Shown: piece after piece, positions 36,910 to 41,783 of the stretch
Layout of the letters: the number at the start of each line of letters is the position of its first letter
How positions within the stretch are numbered: the first letter of the stretch is position 1
Assembly: GCA_903869185.1 (NCBI GenBank)
Contig: CAIPYC010000010.1
Coordinates: 1 to 41,783 of the forward strand
Reading direction: 5' to 3'
DNA length: 41,783 bases
Origin: an uncultured cyanobacterium
GTDB lineage: Bacteria > Cyanobacteriota > Cyanobacteriia > Cyanobacteriales > Microcystaceae
The notes under the pieces: model-generated
What the model saw: the letters and a program-made list of their open reading frames with translations, nothing else
Told to the model about the DNA's origin: nothing
Databases searched by the model: none
Position numbers and translations under genes: made by a program

Positions 36910-37445
36910 GATTTGCTACAGTCTGGCTCACGGGTTGTTCAGGCTGTCATATGTCTTTTCTGGATTTGGATGAATGGCTCTTTGAATTAGCCAAAGCAGC
37001 CGAAATAGTCTATAGTCCCATCAGCTCTGATATTAAGGAGTATCCTGCCGGTGTGGATTTGGTTTTGGTTGAAGGTGGAGTTGGTAATCAAGATAATCTC
37101 AATTTAATAAAAAAAGTACGGCAAAATTCTAAAGTCCTGGTCTCTTTTGGAGATTGTGCCATTTCGGCCAATGTTCCAGGTATGCGCAATATGCTTGGTG
37201 GTTGTAAATCGGTTCTGGAGCGCTCTTATTTGGAGCTGACTGATAATAATGCCCAAATACCCTCCCAAAGCGACATTTTACCAGTATTACTAGATCAGGT
37301 TTTGCCTATCCACCAAGTGGTAGAGGTTGATTTTTTCCTGCCAGGCTGCCCGCCGTCCAGTGAACATATTAAAAACACATTGATGGCTCTATTGGAAGGC
37401 AAAACTCCATCTATAGTAGATCCAGAAATACTCAGGTTTGGCTGA
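36897..37445 (+). CDS. hoxY: Bidirectional hydrogenase small subunit HoxY
   Basis: A 182-residue small subunit that holds the [4Fe-4S] cluster next to the active site. The ligands are in WLTGCSGCHMSFLDLDE near residue 14, VSFGDCAISANVPGMRN near 84 and FLPGCPPSSEHI near 150. There is no twin-arginine signal, as expected for the cytoplasmic or thylakoid-associated group 3d type. It starts within hoxU and ends 5 bp before hoxH. Confidence 0.95.
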   Translation: MDKIRFATVWLTGCSGCHMSFLDLDEWLFELAKAAEIVYSPISSDIKEYPAGVDLVLVEGGVGNQDNLNLIKKVRQNSKVLVSFGDCAISANVPGMRNMLGGCKSVLERSYLELTDNNAQIPSQSDILPVLLDQVLPIHQVVEVDFFLPGCPPSSEHIKNTLMALLEGKTPSIVDPEILRFG

Positions 37446-37450
37446 TTATT

Positions 37451-38869
37451 ATGAATAGAATCATTGTTATTGACCCACTTACCCGCATTGAAGGGCATGC
37501 CAAGATATCAATCTACCTAGACGATTCGGGTATGGTCAGCGATGCTAGATTTCATGTCACTGAATTTCGTGGTTTTGAGAGGTTCTGCCAAGGAAGACCC
37601 CTAGCAGAAATGCCTGGGATCACTGCCAGAATTTGTGGTATTTGCCCGGTTAGCCATCTGCTAGCTTCTTCCAAGTCGGCAGACAAGATTCTCTCGGTTG
37701 CTATTCCAGTTTCTGCTCAAAAGCTGAGACGTTTGCTCAATTTAGCTCAGATTATTCAATCGCATGCTCTTTCTTTTTTTCATTTGAGTAGTCCTGATTT
37801 TCTCCTAGGTTGGGAAAGTGATATAGCTAAGCGAAATATCTTTGGTTTAATGGAAGCCAATCCAGAGGTGGCCCGCGCCGGAATCAGATTGCGCCAATTT
37901 GGCCAAGGCATCATCGAATTGCTCGCTGGTAGAAAAATTCATGCCAACTGGTCTGTTCCAGGTGGAGTGCTCACTTGTCTTTCTGCTGAAGGTAAGGACT
38001 GGATTGGAGAGCGTATAGCTGAATCATTGCATACTATCGAGATGGCTTTAGATCTATTCAAAAAATTACTGGATAAGCAATTTAGTCAAGAAGTAGAGGT
38101 TTTTGGCAATTTTCCTTCCCTTTTTATGTCTTTAGTTGGCCAACAAGGACAATGGGAACATTATGACGGCAAGATTCGCTTTGTCGATAGCAACAGCAAT
38201 ATAGTCAGTGACAATTTGAGTGAAGATGATTACCCACAATTTATCGGCGAATCGGTGGAGAGTTGGTCTTATCTCAAATTTCCCTACTACAGGCCATGGG
38301 GTTATCCTAATGGTATCTACAGAGTAGGCCCTTTGGCCAGACTTAAGGTATGTCAATATATTGGCAGTGAATTGGCCGATCGTGAATTTAGAGAATTTCG
38401 CTCTCGCTCGGGTAATTCATCTTTTTACTATCACTATGCCCGTTTGATAGAGATTTTGGCTTGTCTGGAAAAAATACAGGATTTGATTGAGGATCAAGAT
38501 CTCTATAGTGATCGACTGCGATCCCAGGCCGGCATCAATCAACTTGAAGCAGTAGGTGTCAGTGAAGCTCCCCGAGGTACTCTTTTTCATCATTATCAAG
38601 TAGATAAAAATGGTTTGATTGCCAAGGTCAATCTGATCATCGCAACTGGTCAAAATAATCTGGCTATGAACAAAACCATCGCTGAGATCGCCAAGCACTA
38701 TATCAAGGGATGTGAGCAAATCCCTGAAAGTTTGCTAAATCGGGTAGAAGCCGGTATCCGCTGTTATGATCCTTGCCTATCTTGCTCAACCCATGCCATA
38801 GGTCAAATGCCATTGCAAATAGAATTGATAGATGCCAATGGTGCCATTGTTGGAGAGATTTCTAGATAA
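37451..38869 (+). CDS. hoxH: Bidirectional [NiFe]-hydrogenase large subunit HoxH
   Basis: A 472-residue catalytic subunit. The nickel ligands are in RICGICPVSH near residue 60 and DPCLSCSTH near residue 440; the N-terminus IDPLTRIEGHAKI is also conserved. About 24 residues follow the last ligand, ending in VGEISR. This is the extension a maturation protease removes, so a working HoxW-type enzyme is needed. It is the last gene of hoxEFUYH; the next gene begins 64 bp later. Confidence 0.96.
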   Translation: MNRIIVIDPLTRIEGHAKISIYLDDSGMVSDARFHVTEFRGFERFCQGRPLAEMPGITARICGICPVSHLLASSKSADKILSVAIPVSAQKLRRLLNLAQIIQSHALSFFHLSSPDFLLGWESDIAKRNIFGLMEANPEVARAGIRLRQFGQGIIELLAGRKIHANWSVPGGVLTCLSAEGKDWIGERIAESLHTIEMALDLFKKLLDKQFSQEVEVFGNFPSLFMSLVGQQGQWEHYDGKIRFVDSNSNIVSDNLSEDDYPQFIGESVESWSYLKFPYYRPWGYPNGIYRVGPLARLKVCQYIGSELADREFREFRSRSGNSSFYYHYARLIEILACLEKIQDLIEDQDLYSDRLRSQAGINQLEAVGVSEAPRGTLFHHYQVDKNGLIAKVNLIIATGQNNLAMNKTIAEIAKHYIKGCEQIPESLLNRVEAGIRCYDPCLSCSTHAIGQMPLQIELIDANGAIVGEISR

Positions 38870-38900
38870 TTTTAAATCCTAAAATTGCATAGAATATGTG

Positions 38901-38912
38901 AAGATGCATCTT
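38901..38912. repeat. 12-bp perfect palindrome between hoxH and the cyclase-like gene
   Basis: AAGATGCATCTT is self-complementary over 12 bp and is followed by AATTTTTA. As an RNA hairpin it would have only a 4-bp stem, so it makes a weak terminator at best. It lies about 20 bases before the next ATG and could be a protein-binding site. Confidence 0.4.
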
Positions 38913-38933
38913 AATTTTTAGCGATAATCTGCA

Positions 38934-41078
38934 ATGGGATTTTTAAATCGGCTCAGCTTAGGCTCAAAAATATTATTAACCCTGTTGTTGATTACCTTTG
39001 TGTCTATGTTTTTGACAGGTTGGGTGAGCTTTAGCAATGGAAAACATTCACTTGAGCAGTTGACTTTTGATCAGTTGCAGGGTTTACGCACTCTCCAAGC
39101 TAAGAGCCTTACCAGTAACTTCGAGAAAAACTTAGATCTGGCATTGACCATGAGTGAAGCCAGCGATACGTTACTGGCATTAAATGAATTTAAGATTGCG
39201 GCCACCAAACTCGAGAAGGTGCCAATTGACCAGCAGCAACTTAGATATCTCAAAGATTACTACAATAAGGACTTTTTGCCGAAACTGTCTAAAGGTACCG
39301 ATAGTCAGCCCAAGGCTCAACATTTCATTCCATATAATAGCGTTCAAGAATACTTACAATACTTTTATATAGCTAAAAATCCTTATAAAGATGACGATAA
39401 AGCAAAATTAACTTTTGCTAATGATGGCAGTGAATATAGTAAGGTACACCAAAAATATCATGACGACTTTTACAAAATCGTTAAAAGATTCAAATTTGAT
39501 GATATGTATTTGGTTGATGCTAAGACTGCTCAAGTTGTTTACTCAGAAGGGAAAAAAGTCGATTTCCTGACAGATCTAAGATCCGGACCCTATTCTAATT
39601 CTAATCTAGCTAGAGCTTTTGAAAAGTCCATCCACTCTAAGGGAGATCTTACATTTGTATCCTGGGTGGATTTTGATAACTATACTCCAAGTTATGGAGT
39701 TCCCAAGGCCTTTATCACTACTCCTATCTATGAGGGTAGCCAGATTGCCGGAGTGTTGATATTTGAAGTAAGTATTGAAAAACTAGATCGTTTGATGACC
39801 TTCAATCATCGTTGGCAAGAAGCGGGGCTGGGCAAAACTGGACAAACCTATTTAGTCGGACCAGATTATCTACTGCGCTCAGATGTTCGTCCATTCATTG
39901 AAAACAAAGCGCTCGCTCTAAAGTTTTTAAAAGAAAAACGAATTGATCCGGAGATAATAAGAAAAATTGAGCTTCATAATACCCCAATTCTTGCTCTTAA
40001 GCTGGACATCGAACCAGTTAGACGCGCTCTAGATGGTCAATTTGGGGTTGTGCAATACAAAGGCTATGAAGATCGCTCTGTCTTGGCTGCTTATCAACCG
40101 GTTGAACTTGCCCATGGCGGATCTCGCTGGGCATTGATTGCCATAAAGTACGCGGATGAGGCTTTTGCTCCGATACGCCAACTCACTAGAGAGCTAATAA
40201 TCACTGCAGCCATATTGGTTCCGATTGTTACGTTAGTTTCAATGTATATTGCACGGTTCCTGACAAACCCAATTAAAAATCTTATAAATGGTACAAAAAA
40301 AATAATGTCCGGTGAAAGTGGAATTAGGATCAACGTTGAATCGCGCGATGAAACCGCTGAATTCGCCAAGACGTTTAATACCATGTCCGCCAATCTTGAT
40401 AGCAAAAACCAGTTGCTCCAAGCTCAAATAGAGGAAAATCAGCGTCTTTTGCTTAATATAATGCCAGAGCATCTGGCTGAGCGTATGAAAAATGGAGATG
40501 AAGATTTAGTTGACAACTATCCGGATGTGACCCTTGTCTATATCGAAATTGATGGATTTAATGAGATTGTCGCTACAAGTACAGTTGGTGAATCTAGAAG
40601 CTTGTTTAATGAGTTAATTGTGGCTTTTGATCAAGCTGCCGAAAACTATGGGGTTGAGAAATTTAAAACTATTGGATACTCTTACATCGCGGTCTGTGGT
40701 CTCAGTATCTCCCGAGTAGATCACATTCTGCGCTCTGTTCAATTCGCCCAAGCTATTGTTAAATTGGTCTATCTATTCAATCAAAAACAAGAATCTCAAC
40801 TGAGTTTAAGAATTGGTATACATTCGGGTCCTTTAGTTGGAGGAATCATTGGACAAGAACGGTTAGTTTTTGAACTATGGGGTGAGACCATGGATATTGT
40901 TAAAGCGATCAATCTGACGTCTGCGCCCAATAATATTCATGTGAGTGAATCTGTAAAGACGGACTTGAGCGATACATATGACATGAAGCTTGTTGGTAAT
41001 TATGTTGAAACCAATAAAAGCAAAATTGAAATCTGGGCATTACACTCTGTAGATTCTCTAAAGACTGCAGGAGAATAA
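38934..41078 (+). CDS. Membrane receptor with HAMP and degenerate class III cyclase domain
   Basis: A 714-residue protein. Layout: membrane segment near residues 11-33, a large outside sensor region of about 380 residues (Cache-like, with TYLVGPDYLLRSDVRP), a second membrane segment near 422-442, HAMP (FLTNPIKNLINGTKKIMSGE), a short helix LLLNIMPEHLAERMKNG, then a class III cyclase homology domain (about 530-705). In that domain the two metal Asp are replaced: Glu-538 in VYIEIDGF and Tyr-582 in KTIGYSYIAV. The transition-state Asn and Arg are Asp-654 and Ala-658 in WGETMDIVKAI. Lys-578, a purine-contact position, remains. It is probably not an active cyclase, but may bind a nucleotide or signal by dimer change. 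The next gene, an MscS-type channel, starts 4 bp later. Confidence 0.88.
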   Translation: MGFLNRLSLGSKILLTLLLITFVSMFLTGWVSFSNGKHSLEQLTFDQLQGLRTLQAKSLTSNFEKNLDLALTMSEASDTLLALNEFKIAATKLEKVPIDQQQLRYLKDYYNKDFLPKLSKGTDSQPKAQHFIPYNSVQEYLQYFYIAKNPYKDDDKAKLTFANDGSEYSKVHQKYHDDFYKIVKRFKFDDMYLVDAKTAQVVYSEGKKVDFLTDLRSGPYSNSNLARAFEKSIHSKGDLTFVSWVDFDNYTPSYGVPKAFITTPIYEGSQIAGVLIFEVSIEKLDRLMTFNHRWQEAGLGKTGQTYLVGPDYLLRSDVRPFIENKALALKFLKEKRIDPEIIRKIELHNTPILALKLDIEPVRRALDGQFGVVQYKGYEDRSVLAAYQPVELAHGGSRWALIAIKYADEAFAPIRQLTRELIITAAILVPIVTLVSMYIARFLTNPIKNLINGTKKIMSGESGIRINVESRDETAEFAKTFNTMSANLDSKNQLLQAQIEENQRLLLNIMPEHLAERMKNGDEDLVDNYPDVTLVYIEIDGFNEIVATSTVGESRSLFNELIVAFDQAAENYGVEKFKTIGYSYIAVCGLSISRVDHILRSVQFAQAIVKLVYLFNQKQESQLSLRIGIHSGPLVGGIIGQERLVFELWGETMDIVKAINLTSAPNNIHVSESVKTDLSDTYDMKLVGNYVETNKSKIEIWALHSVDSLKTAGE

Positions 41079-41082
41079 AGAT

Positions 41083-41783
41083 ATGCCTGAGAATTTTTGG
41101 TCTTGGTTTTTGTTCATAGTCATAGTCTATCCTGCATCCATTTTTGGTTTAGGTGAGATTTTAATCAATTTAAAGAGCCATGGAAAAAAGCTTGTCGCTC
41201 CCATTGAAGCTTTGCGCAATTTAGCCTTGCCTTCGGTGATTCCATATTTAGTTCTCTCCAAAATCATTGCTTGGCCAGAAAATTCCCTAGCCGTGCGGAT
41301 ATCGCAAACTGTTATGTGGATGTGTATTATCTACACCTCTTTAACTTTTTTAAACTCGATCATTTTCCAAGATGCTCCGCAAAATTCTTGGCAGTCCAGG
41401 GTTCCCAAAATCATTCTCGATGCTGGTCGTCTTTTGTTGGTTTTCCTGGGAGCTTTCATAATACTATCTGGGGTCTGGGGAAAAAATCCAGCTGGATTAA
41501 TTACGGCTCTAGGGGTTGGCTCATTGGTGATTGGTTTTGCCCTGCAAGATAGTCTGAGTAATATTTTTTCTGGAATAGTCTTACTTTTTGAACATCCCTT
41601 TCAATTAGGCGATTGGATCAATATGGGTGAATTTTATGGGAAGGTCTCCGAAATAACCTGGCGCTCAGTTCGTCTGGTCACCACAAGCCAACATATGATA
41701 GTCATTCCCAATGCAGATCTTGCCAAAAACAGGATCAGGAATTTTAACAGGCCCCAACTTCCTTATTTAATGGATGTATTTGT
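41083..41783 (+). CDS. MscS-family mechanosensitive channel, C-terminus outside window
   Basis: The frame from ATG 41083, 4 bp after the cyclase-like gene and behind AGGAG, is open to the window end (233 codons). Seen: several hydrophobic N-terminal segments, then the pore and beta-domain pattern of MscS: ITALGVGSLVIGFALQDSL, NIFSGIVLLFEHPFQLGDWI, GKVSEITWRSVRLVTTSQHM and VIPNADLAKNRIRNFNRP. Some cyanobacterial MscS-type proteins carry a C-terminal cyclic-nucleotide-binding domain (bCNG type); whether this one does lies beyond the window. The tight spacing suggests co-translation with the receptor. Confidence 0.9.
   Translation, partial: MPENFWSWFLFIVIVYPASIFGLGEILINLKSHGKKLVAPIEALRNLALPSVIPYLVLSKIIAWPENSLAVRISQTVMWMCIIYTSLTFLNSIIFQDAPQNSWQSRVPKIILDAGRLLLVFLGAFIILSGVWGKNPAGLITALGVGSLVIGFALQDSLSNIFSGIVLLFEHPFQLGDWINMGEFYGKVSEITWRSVRLVTTSQHMIVIPNADLAKNRIRNFNRPQLPYLMDVF

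Noticed and set aside
41271-41552. A 93-codon frame inside the channel gene
   Set aside because: It overlaps the clear MscS reading frame and has no family features.
1-41783. tRNA, rRNA, CRISPR array, insertion sequence or HIP1 repeats
   Set aside because: None was seen on reading both strands; intergenic regions are short and lack the needed signatures.

Overview
The window reads as chromosomal DNA of a cyanobacterium. The gene set is typical of that phylum: a hoxEFUYH bidirectional hydrogenase with its hyp maturation genes, the PII-controlled type of acetylglutamate kinase, a DUF4327 protein, a DUF3536-type GH57 glucanase-like protein, a SOUL protein, cyanobacterial SMC and DnaK, and a cyclase-like gene next to an MscS-type channel. 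Base composition looks moderately AT-rich by eye (not counted). I saw no GCGATCGC (HIP1) octamer, tRNA, rRNA, CRISPR or insertion sequence.

Layout. 1-1796 (-): the 5' 598 codons of an N6-adenine DNA methyltransferase of restriction-modification type, cut by the window edge. 1893-7592 (+): SOUL protein, zinc-type dehydrogenase, exported metallophosphoesterase, then the sulfate importer genes cysT-cysW-cysA without a binding-protein gene. 7730-8984 (+): argB and a DUF4327 protein. 8897-11507 (-): gpmI, secG and a secreted matrixin-like protease. 11697-17023: glycogen branching enzyme (glgB), a small thioredoxin-like protein with a CGIC centre, and a convergent GH57/DUF3536 protein. 17129-19978: a lipoprotein, a membrane-anchored protein and a GT-C glycosyltransferase. 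19979-21694: a patch of gene remnants. 21695-29573: cysteine desulfurase (+) facing smc, trmB, a dCMP deaminase and dnaK (-).

29724-38869 is the hydrogenase locus. A maturation protease, hypA, hypF, hypC and hypD run leftward from a 0.2-kb divergent intergenic region; hoxE, hoxF, hoxU, hoxY and hoxH run rightward, nearly all overlapping or a few bases apart. hypB and hypE are not in the window. Two maturation genes are odd: HypA lacks its whole zinc-binding domain, and the protease has no AUG, GUG or UUG at the position its family needs, only an AUA behind a well-placed ribosome binding site. A perfect 9-bp inverted repeat lies over the candidate hoxE promoter.

38934-41783 (+): a membrane receptor with a class III cyclase-like domain that lacks the usual catalytic residues, followed 4 bases later by an MscS-family channel that runs off the window. 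Together they may form a sensor-channel pair. The strongest leads are the stripped-down HypA, the AUA-start protease, the pseudo-cyclase/channel pair and the decaying gene cluster at 20.2-21.5 kb.
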